The position numbers and the translations under genes are program-made. Positions 17,501 through 23,731 of a DNA stretch of 64,000 bases are shown piece after piece. The stretch is from the NCBI RefSeq assembly GCF_014204495.1, contig NZ_JACHLN010000002.1:248001-312000 (forward strand). The letters run 5' to 3'. The notes beneath the pieces are model-generated. The model had not been told where the DNA came from, ran no database searches, and was given only the letters and a program-made list of their open reading frames with translations. This stretch comes from Sphingomonas kyeonggiensis. Lineage in GTDB: Bacteria; Pseudomonadota; Alphaproteobacteria; Sphingomonadales; Sphingomonadaceae. How positions within the stretch are numbered: position 1 is the first letter of the stretch; each line of letters begins with the position of its first letter.

Positions 17501-17779
17501 GTCTCGTCGATCCAGGACCTCGTCCGCTCGGGCATGGACCGGGTCGAGGCGGCGCGGGCCGGGGCGATGCAGCGACTGCGACCGGTGGTGATGACCGCGC
17601 TGGTCGCCAGCCTGGGTTTCGTGCCGATGGCGCTGGGGCACGGGGCCGGAGCCGAAGTGCAGAAGCCGGTCGCGACGGTGGTGATCGGCGGGCTGATCTC
17701 GGCGACGTTGCTCACCCTGTTCGTGCTGCCGACGCTCTATGCGCGCTTCGGGAAACCAGGGGCGAGCGAGGCGACATGA
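14594..17779 (+). CDS. czcA: CzcA-type heavy-metal RND pump (HME-RND)
   Basis: This 1,061-residue proton-driven inner-membrane pump of the HME-RND family starts at the N-terminal helix (MIARITSWAVDKRWLVVLLSA) and has PIDAVPDITNNQVQI, 12 helices with two large periplasmic loops, and a TM4 proton-relay segment DFGLIVDGAVIIVEN. The Asp-x5-Asp-x6-Glu pattern in TM4 is the Czc/Cnr (Zn, Co, Ni) form rather than the Cus (Cu, Ag) form. A repeat of the fold occurs near AVGFIALSGIAVLNGLVM. It is tightly linked to czcB. Its stop codon overlaps the -35 element of a predicted ECF promoter serving copC. Confidence 0.92.
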   Translation: MIARITSWAVDKRWLVVLLSAIAAIVGAAALYRLPIDAVPDITNNQVQINVRAPALSTELVEKQVAFPIETALAGIPGLEYTRSLNRNGFAQVTAVFSDATDIYFARAQVNERLGGIDDALPPGVRPEMGPIATGLGEVYMWTVRLDHRKEDTHKPGEPGMQPDGSYITPEGERLASETEKATYLRTAQDWIVAPLLKNVPGLAGIDSIGGYARQYLVVPDVAKLASLGLTLTDLATAIERNNLSSGGGSIDRNGEGLAVRADARIRNAAELARVVVASRGGVPITLDQVATVRTGQAVRMGSASENGTEVVVGTAIMRIGENSRTVATAVADKLKSINASLPPDVVVQPVLDRTALVNATIQTVGRNLGEGALLVIAVLFLLLGNFRAALIAAAVIPVTMMLTGFGMLRVGVSANLMSLGALDFGLIVDGAVIIVENALRRLAERQHAAGRPLSESERLETVSEAAREMIRPSVYGQAIIMLVYVPLLTLSGVEGKTFVPMALTVLIALACAFILSLTFVPAAIAIWLSKRVEEKEGRILGWLRRRYQPGLGRAMAHPRITLGAALASLGVAALAFVSLGQVFLPQLDEGDLLIQALRIPATSVQQSQAMQVPIERLAARQPEVKFAFSKTGTAELASDPMPPNATDMFVILKPRDQWPDPGLSKEALVERLEGQLAKIPGNAYEITQPIQMRFNELIAGVRGDIAVKVFGDDFSAMNATAERIAAILRETRGATDVKVEQTGGLPMLDIRVNRDAMARLGVTAQDVQDTIEATLGGRVAGMIFEGDRRFPVVLRLSEAQRGDFEALRQVPVPVAAGGFVPLSSVAELAVVDGPNQISRENGKRRVVVQANVRGRDVGGVVADAQAAVAREVRLPPGNYLEWGGQFENLAAASQRLALVVPACFALILLLLYGALGSIRDAAIVFTGVPLALVGGALALALRGMDFSISAAVGFIALSGIAVLNGLVMVSSIQDLVRSGMDRVEAARAGAMQRLRPVVMTALVASLGFVPMALGHGAGAEVQKPVATVVIGGLISATLLTLFVLPTLYARFGKPGASEAT

Positions 17780-17806
17780 GGGGGCGGCGGCCGGGCTGCG
17801 TAAGGG
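17777..17806 (+). promoter_or_regulatory. predicted ECF-sigma promoter of copCD
   Basis: TGAGGG (17777-17782, overlapping the czcA stop) is followed after 14 bases by TGCGTAAGGG (17797-17806), 41 bases before the copC ATG. The same elements at the same spacing occur before the CnrYXH-like operon (22115-22144), and a close match occurs before pcoA (23668-23694). GAGGG and CGTAA with a 16-base spacer fit the general geometry of ECF promoters. Recognition by the CnrH-like sigma factor is inference. Confidence 0.62.
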
Positions 17807-17846
17807 ATCGTGGCGGCGCTGGTGCCGCTGGCTGGAGACCCCCAGA

Positions 17847-18221
17847 ATGCGTAGCCTGATTTCCGCCCTTGCCACCACCACCCTGATCGTCGCGGCGCCG
17901 GCGCTTGCCCATCCCAAGCTGCTCGCCTCGACCCCGGCGGCCAATGCCACGGTCAAGCCGCTGGCCAAGGTGGAGCTGTCCTTCTCCGAGGCGCTGGTGG
18001 CGCGGCTCTCGACCGCGCAGCTGGTGATGACCGGGATGCCGGGCATGGCCGACCACCCGGCGATGCCGATGCAGGGCCGGGTGGCGATCGGGCCGGACGG
18101 CAAGAGCCTGGTCGTCACCTTCGCGCGGCCGCTGGCGGCGGGGAGCTACAGGCTGAGCTACCAGGTCGTCTCCGCCGACACCCACAAGGTGGAAGGCGCG
18201 ATCGAATTCAAGGTTCGCTAA
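17847..18221 (+). CDS. copC: CopC periplasmic copper-binding protein
   Basis: This 124-residue periplasmic beta-barrel copper chaperone has a signal peptide (RSLISALATTTLIVAAPALA) followed by mature HPKLLASTPAANATV, where the N-terminal His is the classic Cu(II) ligand. A Met-rich Cu(I) loop (MTGMPGMADHPAMPM) and the C-terminal YQVVSADTHKVEG follow; the His in DTHK belongs to the Cu(II) site. It starts 67 bases after czcA and four bases before copD, so it forms a copCD pair. A predicted ECF promoter precedes it. Confidence 0.93.
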   Translation: MRSLISALATTTLIVAAPALAHPKLLASTPAANATVKPLAKVELSFSEALVARLSTAQLVMTGMPGMADHPAMPMQGRVAIGPDGKSLVVTFARPLAAGSYRLSYQVVSADTHKVEGAIEFKVR

Positions 18222-18225
18222 GCTC

Positions 18226-19089
18226 TTGGAAGCGCTCGCCATCTCGGTTCGCTTCCTGCTCTATCTCGACCTGATGGCGCTGTTCGGGCTGGGGGCCTTC
18301 GGCCTCCACGCCCTGCGCCGGGACGAGCGGGTTTCGGGGGCGGTACTGCCGTTCAAGGCGCTGTTCCGGCTGACCGCCGGGCTGGGGCTGGGGCTCTCCC
18401 TGCTGGGGCTGGCGGGGCTGGTGGCGAGCCTTGGGGGCACCGGCCTGCTGGCTCCGGACCGCGAGGTGCTGGAGGCGGTGCTGTTCGGGATGAGCGGGGG
18501 GACGGCCTGGCTGGTGCGGGTGGCCGTGCTGGCCCTGGACCTCATGCTCGGACGGGGTGGCTTGCCCTTCGGCGCGGTCGCGCTGGCGAGCCTGGCCTGG
18601 GGCGGGCACGGGGCGGCGGGGAGCTGGCTGCAGCTGGGTGCCGACATCGCGCATCTGCTGGCCGCCGGCATCTGGATCGGCGCGTTGATCGCCATGGTGT
18701 GGCTGGCGGGGCGACCCAGGGAACAGGCCGATTTATGGCGCCTGCACAGGGTGTTGCGGGGCTTTTCGAGTACCGGAACGGCGGTGGTCGGGGTGCTGAT
18801 CCTGACCGGGATCGTCAACCTGATCGCGGTGACGGGAGGGGCGCTTCCGGGCGCTCTCTATGGTACGCTGATCGTCGCTAAGGTTACGCTGTTCGGCCTC
18901 ATGCTGGGGCTGGCCGCGGCCAATCGCTGGCGGCTGGTGCCGGGGTTCGAGACCGCCATGGCCGAGGGCGATTCCGGGAGGGTATTGGGGCGGTTGCGGG
19001 CCAGCCTGGCGATCGAGGCCGGGATCGGGGCTTCCATACTGCTGATCGTTGCCTGGCTTGGCACAGTTGATCCTTCCGGCCTCGGATAG
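18226..19089 (+). CDS. copD: CopD family copper-resistance membrane protein
   Basis: This 287-residue polytopic inner-membrane protein of the CopD/YebZ group has about eight hydrophobic helices. Recognisable features are WGGHGAAGSWLQLGADIAHLLAAGIWIGAL, with the conserved His residues of helix 4, and RVLRGFSSTGTAVVGVLILTGIVN. It is thought to move copper across the inner membrane together with CopC. The start is a TTG at 18226, four bases after copC, consistent with coupling. It converges on cueR, with only six bases between the two genes. Confidence 0.88.
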   Translation: MEALAISVRFLLYLDLMALFGLGAFGLHALRRDERVSGAVLPFKALFRLTAGLGLGLSLLGLAGLVASLGGTGLLAPDREVLEAVLFGMSGGTAWLVRVAVLALDLMLGRGGLPFGAVALASLAWGGHGAAGSWLQLGADIAHLLAAGIWIGALIAMVWLAGRPREQADLWRLHRVLRGFSSTGTAVVGVLILTGIVNLIAVTGGALPGALYGTLIVAKVTLFGLMLGLAAANRWRLVPGFETAMAEGDSGRVLGRLRASLAIEAGIGASILLIVAWLGTVDPSGLG

Positions 19090-19095
19090 TCGCAC

Positions 19096-19485
19096 TTACC
19101 CCTTCGCCAGCGACTCCAGGATCGGGCAATCGGGCCGCGCGTCGCCGTGGCAGCGGCCCGCGAGATCCAGCAATGTGCGGCGCATCGCCTCCAGCGCCTC
19201 GGCCTTGCGGCGGAGCTCTTCCGCCCGGGCGGTGGCCAGCGCCTTGACCTCGGCGCTCGAGCGGGCGCGATCGTTCCACAGGTCGAGCAGCTTTCCGATC
19301 TCGTCGATCGGGAAGCCGAGATCGCGGGCATTGGCGATGAAACGGAGCCTGTGAACATCGGCGTCCGAATAGTCCCGATAGCCGCTTTCCCGGCGCGATG
19401 CGACCGGGATCAGGCCGATCTTCTCATAGTGGCGGATCATCCGCTGGGAGACGCCGCTCGCCTGTGCGGCCTGTCCGATGTTCAT
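19096..19485 (-). CDS. cueR: MerR-family Cu(I)-responsive regulator
   Basis: This 129-residue dimeric DNA-distorting activator has an N-terminal winged helix (MNIGQAAQASGVSQRMIRHYEKIGLI, then RRESGYRDYSDADVHRL) and a long dimerisation helix. A C-terminal metal loop has two cysteines separated by seven residues (C-HGDARPD-C), the CueR/HmrR pattern for monovalent copper, silver or gold. It follows the copper ATPase gene by 16 bases on the same strand and so is probably co-transcribed. It most likely acts at the 19-bp-spacer promoter at 21884-21914 upstream of the ATPase. Confidence 0.92.
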   Translation of the reverse strand: MNIGQAAQASGVSQRMIRHYEKIGLIPVASRRESGYRDYSDADVHRLRFIANARDLGFPIDEIGKLLDLWNDRARSSAEVKALATARAEELRRKAEALEAMRRTLLDLAGRCHGDARPDCPILESLAKG

Positions 19486-19501
19486 CGTACAATCCTTCGC
19501 A

Positions 19502-21862
19502 TCACAAATGGACCAGACGGAGACGGAGCGCGTTGCTGATCACGCTCACCGAAGACAGCGCCATCGCCAGTGCCGCGATCGCCGGGGAAAGCAGGATGCC
19601 GGTGAACGGATAGAGCAGCCCCGCCGCGATCGGCACGCCCGCGACATTGTACGCGAACGCGAACACGAGGTTCTGGCGGATGTTGCGCATCACCGCGCGC
19701 GACAGGCGGCGGGCGCGGACCAGACCGTTCAGGTCGCCCTGAAGCAGGGTAACCCCCGCGCTCTCGATCGCGACGTCCGAACCTGCGCCCATCGCCACGC
19801 CGACTTCGGCGGCGGCGAGCGCGGGGGCGTCGTTCACGCCGTCGCCGGCCATCGCCACGGCGCGGCCTTCCGCCCGCAGCTTCTGGACGACTGCCGCCTT
19901 GTCCTCGGGCAGGACTTCGGCTTCGACCTCGTCGATGCCGATCTTCGCGGCGACCGCCAGCGCGGTGGTGCGGTTGTCGCCGGTCAGCATGACGACGCGG
20001 ATGCCCTCGGCCTTGAGGGCGCGGACCGCTTCGGGGGTGCTGGCCTTGATCGGATCGGAGACGCCGATGAGGCCGGCGAGCGCGCCGTCGATCACGACGA
20101 AGATCGCGGTGCCGCCTTCGCCGCGCAGCGCCTCGGCCGGATCGGCGAGACTGGCGAGATCGATGCCGTTCTCGCGCATCAGACGGGGGCCGCCGAGCAG
20201 GAGCGCGTGGCCCTCGATCGTGCCGGTTACGCCGCGACCGATCGGGGCGTCGAAATCGGTGACTTCGGCGAGGGGGAGGCCACGATCGGTTGCGGCGCGG
20301 ACGATCGCTTCGCCGAGCGGATGCTGGCTGGCGCGCTCGACACTGGCGGCGAGGCGGAGCAGCTCGGCTTCGTCCTGGCCGGGGGCGGGGCGGACCAGCG
20401 TGACTGCCGGGCGGCCTTCGGTGAGGGTGCCGGTCTTGTCGACGATCAGCGTGTCGATCTTCTCGAACCGCTCCAGCGCTTCGGCATTCTTGATGAGTAC
20501 GCCGGCCTGGGCGCCGCGACCGACGCCGACCATGATCGACATCGGCGTGGCGAGACCGAGCGCGCAGGGGCAGGCGATGATGAGGACCGAGACGGCGGCG
20601 ACCAGCGCATAGGCGAAGCGCGGCTCGGGGCCGACCAGCCCCCAGGCGAGCGCGGCGGCGAGGGCTACGGCGATGACGGTGGGGACGAACCAGGCCGAGA
20701 CCTTGTCGGCCATGCGCTGGATCGGCGCGCGGCTGCGCTGCGCCTCGGCGACCATCTGGACGATGCGGGCGAGGAGGGTGTCGGCACCGACCTTGTCGGC
20801 GCGCATGACGAAGGCGCCGGTGGTGTTGAGCGAGCCGGCGATCACGCTGGCGCCGGGCTCCTTGGTGACGGGCATCGACTCGCCGGTGACCAGCGATTCA
20901 TCGATCGCGACGCGGCCTTCGAGCAGTTCGCCATCGACCGGGACCTTCTCGCCGGGGCGGACGCGGAGCCGGTCGCCGACCTGGATCAGGTCGAGCGTGA
21001 CTTCCTCGTCGCTGCCATCCTCGCGGATGCGGCGCGCGGTGCGCGGGGCGAGATCGAGCAAAGCCTTGATCGCGCCCGAGGTGCGGTCGCGGGCGCGCAG
21101 TTCCAGCACCTGGCCGAGCAGGACGAGGACGGTGATGACCGCGGCGGCCTCGAAATAGACCGGGACGGCGCCATCATGCCCGCGAAAGGCGGCGGGGAAG
21201 ATGCGGGGGGCGAGCACTGCGACCAGGCTATAGGTATAGGCGACGCTCACCCCCATCGCGATCAGGGTGAACATGTTGAGGTTGCGCGTGCGGAGCGAAG
21301 CCCAGCCGCGCTCGAAGAACGGCCAGCCCGCCCAGAGGACGACCGGGGTAGCGAGGGCGAACTGGATCCAGTTGGACAGCTGCTGGCCGATCGCCATGGT
21401 GAGGCCGAACAAATGGCCGCCCATTTCGAGGATGAAGACGGGCAGGGCGAGGGCGAGGCCGAACCAGAAGCGGCGGGTCATGTCGGCCAGTTCGGGATTG
21501 GGGCCGCTGTCGAGCGTGATCGTCTCGGGCTCGAGCGCCATGCCGCAGATCGGGCAGGAGCCGGGGCCGATCTGGCGGATCTCGGGGTGCATCGGGCAGG
21601 TGTAGATCGTGCCGGCCGGGGCTTCGGGCTGTGGCTGGGGGGAGAGGTAGCGCTCGGGATCGGCGAGGAATTTCGATCGGCAGCCGGCGCTGCAGAAGTG
21701 GAATTCCGCGTCGTGGTGAAAGGCGTGGTGCGGGGTGGTTTCGGGATCGACGGTCATGCCGCAGACCGGGTCCTTCACGCTGTCGGGCTGGGCGTGGGCG
21801 CTGCCGCAACAGGCGTGGTGCTGGTGGTCGTGGCTGGCATCGTGGTGGGTGTGGCTTGGCAT
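19502..21862 (-). CDS. copA: copper-translocating P1B-type ATPase
   Basis: This 786-residue Cu(I)-exporting ATPase begins with a His/Cys-rich tail ([16 protein letters not shown]), then a YHS domain ([12 protein letters not shown]... [10 protein letters not shown]) and a heavy-metal-binding domain (CPMHPEI ... CPICGM) in place of the usual CxxC domains. The core carries the TM6 metal motif ACPCALG, the phosphorylation site DKTGTLT, TGES in the actuator domain, TGDN and [10 protein letters not shown]. The start at 21862 follows GGAGGA. It is transcribed from a MerR-type promoter (21884-21914) and is followed by cueR, giving an autoregulated detoxification unit. Confidence 0.95.
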   Translation of the reverse strand: MPSHTHHDASHDHQHHACCGSAHAQPDSVKDPVCGMTVDPETTPHHAFHHDAEFHFCSAGCRSKFLADPERYLSPQPQPEAPAGTIYTCPMHPEIRQIGPGSCPICGMALEPETITLDSGPNPELADMTRRFWFGLALALPVFILEMGGHLFGLTMAIGQQLSNWIQFALATPVVLWAGWPFFERGWASLRTRNLNMFTLIAMGVSVAYTYSLVAVLAPRIFPAAFRGHDGAVPVYFEAAAVITVLVLLGQVLELRARDRTSGAIKALLDLAPRTARRIREDGSDEEVTLDLIQVGDRLRVRPGEKVPVDGELLEGRVAIDESLVTGESMPVTKEPGASVIAGSLNTTGAFVMRADKVGADTLLARIVQMVAEAQRSRAPIQRMADKVSAWFVPTVIAVALAAALAWGLVGPEPRFAYALVAAVSVLIIACPCALGLATPMSIMVGVGRGAQAGVLIKNAEALERFEKIDTLIVDKTGTLTEGRPAVTLVRPAPGQDEAELLRLAASVERASQHPLGEAIVRAATDRGLPLAEVTDFDAPIGRGVTGTIEGHALLLGGPRLMRENGIDLASLADPAEALRGEGGTAIFVVIDGALAGLIGVSDPIKASTPEAVRALKAEGIRVVMLTGDNRTTALAVAAKIGIDEVEAEVLPEDKAAVVQKLRAEGRAVAMAGDGVNDAPALAAAEVGVAMGAGSDVAIESAGVTLLQGDLNGLVRARRLSRAVMRNIRQNLVFAFAYNVAGVPIAAGLLYPFTGILLSPAIAALAMALSSVSVISNALRLRLVHL

Positions 21863-21883
21863 GACGTTCCTCCGATGCCGGGC

Positions 21884-21914
21884 TATGTAGAGGTTGACAT
21901 CATGTCAGGGTCAA
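21884..21914 (-). promoter_or_regulatory. MerR/CueR-type promoter-operator of copA-cueR
   Basis: On the minus strand TTGACC (-35) and TACATA (-10) are separated by 19 bases. The spacer holds the dyad TGACATGATGTCA. An over-long spacer with a centred dyad is the hallmark of promoters activated by MerR-family DNA distortion. It begins about 20 bases upstream of the copA start, so the leader is short. The CueR encoded at 19096-19485 is the obvious candidate. Confidence 0.75.
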
Positions 21915-21944
21915 GGGGTGGTTTGGTTTCGGGTGCGCGTTTCA

Positions 21945-22086
21945 CTCCCCTCCCTGCAAGGGAGGGGTTGGGGGTGGGTTGCGAGCGTAGCGAGCTCAGC
22001 CAGTCGCTGGGGAATAAAGGGATTGCCGGGCATCGAGCCCGGCAATCCCTGACCCACCCCTAGCCCCTCCCTTGCAGGGAGGGGAA
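21945..22086. repeat. intergenic palindromic element, CCCTCCCTGCAAGGGAGGG type
   Basis: The left arm (about 21947-21980, containing CCCCTCCCTGCAAGGGAGGG) and right arm (about 22051-22086) form an inverted pair. A central hairpin lies between them (GGGATTGCCGGG at 22020-22031, pairing with CCCGGCAATCCC). This is a third palindrome family, distinct from the CCCCGGCGAA elements. It fills most of the 297-base gap between the divergent copA and CnrYXH-like operons, between their two promoters. Confidence 0.8.
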
Positions 22087-22114
22087 TTGGATGGGCGAAA
22101 ATTTCGCTTTGCTT

Positions 22115-22144
22115 TGAGGGCAGGCGGCGCGCAGTGCGTAAGGG
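22115..22144 (+). promoter_or_regulatory. predicted ECF-sigma promoter of the CnrYXH-like operon
   Basis: TGAGGG (22115-22120), 14 bases, then TGCGTAAGGG (22135-22144), 16 bases before the ATG of the anti-sigma gene. It is identical in elements and spacing to the sequence preceding copC. A promoter used by its own sigma factor would give the positive autoregulation usual for such operons. This is inferred from motif recurrence. Confidence 0.62.
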
Positions 22145-22159
22145 GCTGGGGAGAAGACC

Positions 22160-22429
22160 ATGCGTGACGATCTCGATGACATGCTCGGGCGGCTGGCGGC
22201 GCGGCCGGTGCATCCGGGGCTGGAGGATATGTCGGCGTCGGTGCTCGACCGGATCGCCGCGCCTCGGCCACGGCAGGACCGCTTCGCGGTGACCGGCGCG
22301 CTGGCGGCGGTGCTGGCGGTGGGCATGGGCCTGGGCGGCAGCTGGGCGATGCAGGCGCCCGCGCACAAGGTCGCGACCTTCGACAGCAGCCTGGCGCTGG
22401 CGCCCTCGACCCTGCTGGGCGGCAGCTGA
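22160..22429 (+). CDS. CnrY-like membrane anti-sigma factor
   Basis: This 89-residue protein has a charged cytosolic N-terminus (MRDDLDDMLGRLAARPVHPGLEDMSASVLDRI), one transmembrane helix (about 45-62, AVTGALAAVLAVGMGLGGSW) and a short periplasmic tail. In Cupriavidus cnrYXH the equivalent first gene encodes CnrY, whose N-terminus captures the sigma factor. Identification rests mainly on size, topology and position before CnrX-like and sigma genes, because CnrY sequences are poorly conserved. Its stop shares one base with the next start (TGATG). Confidence 0.68.
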   Translation: MRDDLDDMLGRLAARPVHPGLEDMSASVLDRIAAPRPRQDRFAVTGALAAVLAVGMGLGGSWAMQAPAHKVATFDSSLALAPSTLLGGS

Positions 22430-22866
22430 TGGGTGCGCGGCGGGTATTGCTGATCGCGCTGATCGCGTTCGTGGCGGCGCTGGGTGGCGTGGCGGCCGGA
22501 CGGTTCCTGTGGCCGGCGGCGCAACCGCCCGGGGGCGAGCTGCATGCGCTGCTCCATTCGGGGCTCGACCTCGATGCCGCGCAGCATGCGAAGATCGAGA
22601 CGCTGGAGCGGCAGTTCGCGCTGCGCAAGCAGGCGCTGGAGATGGCGCAGCGCGCCGACAATGCCCGACTGGCCGCGGCGATCGAGAGCGAGCATTCGGC
22701 CGGGCCGGACGTGCGCGCCGCGGTCGACCATATCCATGTGACGATGGGCGAGATGCAGAAGGAGACGCTGGCGCATATCTTCGCGATGCGCGCGGTGCTG
22801 CGTGCCGACCAGGCGGCGAAGTTCGACAAGGCGGTGGTGAAGGCGCTGACCGCCGAGAGCCGGTGA
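22429..22866 (+). CDS. CnrX-like periplasmic heavy-metal sensor
   Basis: This 145-residue protein is anchored by an N-terminal helix (about 6-28) with an all-helical periplasmic sensor domain. By memory-based comparison with Cupriavidus CnrX (metal ligands His42, His46, Glu63, His119, Met123), the corresponding residues here are His39, His43, Glu60, His116 and Met120, all at the same spacing, within LHALLH, TLERQF and HIFAM. Metal binding should weaken the grip of the CnrY-like protein on the sigma factor. It overlaps both neighbours by a few bases. The retained ligands fit Ni/Co sensing, although the surrounding genes point to copper. Confidence 0.82.
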   Translation: MGARRVLLIALIAFVAALGGVAAGRFLWPAAQPPGGELHALLHSGLDLDAAQHAKIETLERQFALRKQALEMAQRADNARLAAAIESEHSAGPDVRAAVDHIHVTMGEMQKETLAHIFAMRAVLRADQAAKFDKAVVKALTAESR

Positions 22867-23429
22867 GCCTCGATTTCAAAGACCTGAGCGACGGCGAGCT
22901 GGCCGCGCTGAGCCTTGCCGGGCGGACGGCGGCGTTCGCCGAGATATTGCAGCGGCACCGCGAGGCGATCTACCGGATCGTCGTCGGGTCGATCGGCGAT
23001 CCCGACGAGGCGCTCGACCTGGTGCAGGAGACCTTCCTCGCGGCGCATGGCGCGCTGCGCCGCTATGATCCGGCGCGGCCGATGCGGGCCTGGCTGACCA
23101 CGATCGCGATCAACAAGTGCCGCGACTGGGGCCGGCGGCGCGCGGTGCGGCGGTGGATCGCCCTTGCGCTGCCGATCGACGATGCGGCGGAGCGGGTCGC
23201 CGAGGACCGGCCGGGGCATGATGTGGAGGTCGCCGATCGCGAGGCGCTGGCGCGGACGTCGCGGGCGATCGCGGGGCTGCCTTCCGCACTGCGCGAGGTG
23301 ATCGTGCTGCGGACGATCGAGGGGCTGTCGCAGGCCGAGACGGCGGCGGCGCTGGAGGTCAGCGAGAAGGCGGTGGAGACAAGGTTGCGGCGGGCAAGGC
23401 TGCGGCTGGGGGAGGTTTTGGGGGGCTAG
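22863..23429 (+). CDS. CnrH-like ECF sigma factor
   Basis: This 188-residue ECF sigma factor has region 2 (FAEILQRHREAIYRIVVGSIGDPDEALDLVQETFLAAHGAL, then MRAWLTTIAINKCRDWGRRR) and region 4 (LPSALREVIVLRTIEGLSQAETAAALEVSEKAVETRLRRAR). Translation starts at a GTG overlapping the stop of the CnrX-like gene (GTGA at 22863-22866), so the three products should be made in balance. The order anti-sigma, sensor, sigma matches cnrYXH. The promoters it uses are probably the three copies of (T/G)GAGGG-N15-GCGTAA nearby. Confidence 0.88.
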   Translation: MSLDFKDLSDGELAALSLAGRTAAFAEILQRHREAIYRIVVGSIGDPDEALDLVQETFLAAHGALRRYDPARPMRAWLTTIAINKCRDWGRRRAVRRWIALALPIDDAAERVAEDRPGHDVEVADREALARTSRAIAGLPSALREVIVLRTIEGLSQAETAAALEVSEKAVETRLRRARLRLGEVLGG

Positions 23430-23466
23430 GCGCTCACTTGCTCGATGGGGGCGCCTTCAACGCTTT

Positions 23467-23549
23467 CTGCTCCCCGGCGAAAGCCCGGGTCCAGGGGTTC
23501 TCTTCTGTCTCGCTTGTGACCCTGGGCCCCGGCTTTCGCCGGGGAACAG
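23467..23549. repeat. intergenic palindromic element, CCCCGGCGAAAG type (short core)
   Basis: The 30-base arms at 23467-23496 and 23520-23549 are near-perfect inverted copies around a 23-base core. It belongs to the same family as the elements at 31802, 52623 and 58033. It lies just after the CnrH-like gene and may end that transcript. Confidence 0.85.
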
Positions 23550-23576
23550 TTTTTCGCCGTCATTCCCGCCTTATTC

Positions 23577-23659
23577 CGTCATCCCCGCGCAGGCGGGGAT
23601 CCAGGGTGGCAGAGCGAGGTCCTTTGTGACTCTGGATCCCCGCCTGCGCGGGGATGACG
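23577..23659. repeat. intergenic palindromic element, ATCCCCGCGCAGGCGGGGAT type
   Basis: The 28-base arms at 23577-23604 and 23632-23659 are perfect inverted copies around a 27-base core. The layout matches the neighbouring element at 23467 but the arm sequence differs, so it is a sibling family. The two sit in tandem in the gap between the sigma gene and pcoA. A predicted ECF promoter begins nine bases after the right arm. Confidence 0.85.
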
Positions 23660-23667
23660 AATTTTGG

Positions 23668-23694
23668 GGAGGGCAACCCCGCTCCCCCGCGTAA
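23668..23694 (+). promoter_or_regulatory. predicted ECF-sigma promoter of pcoAB
   Basis: GGAGGG (23668-23673), 15 bases, then GCGTAA (23689-23694), 37 bases before the pcoA GTG. Compared with the other two copies, one base of the -35 element differs and the GGG after GCGTAA is replaced by CTC. The spacing is identical. It is the weakest of the three matches but has the expected position. Confidence 0.5.
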
Positions 23695-23731
23695 CTCCCA
23701 TAAGCGCGGTTCTCGCGCTGAGGAGACTAGC

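Noticed and set aside
19478..22063. Open frame of about 860 codons opposite copA
   Set aside because: It is fully antisense to a P-type ATPase with intact motifs and runs into a palindromic repeat; it is Asp/Gly/Arg-rich nonsense.
23467..23659. Closely spaced palindromes considered as a CRISPR array
   Set aside because: The two elements differ in arm sequence, there are only two units, no regularly spaced direct repeats occur, and no cas genes are present.
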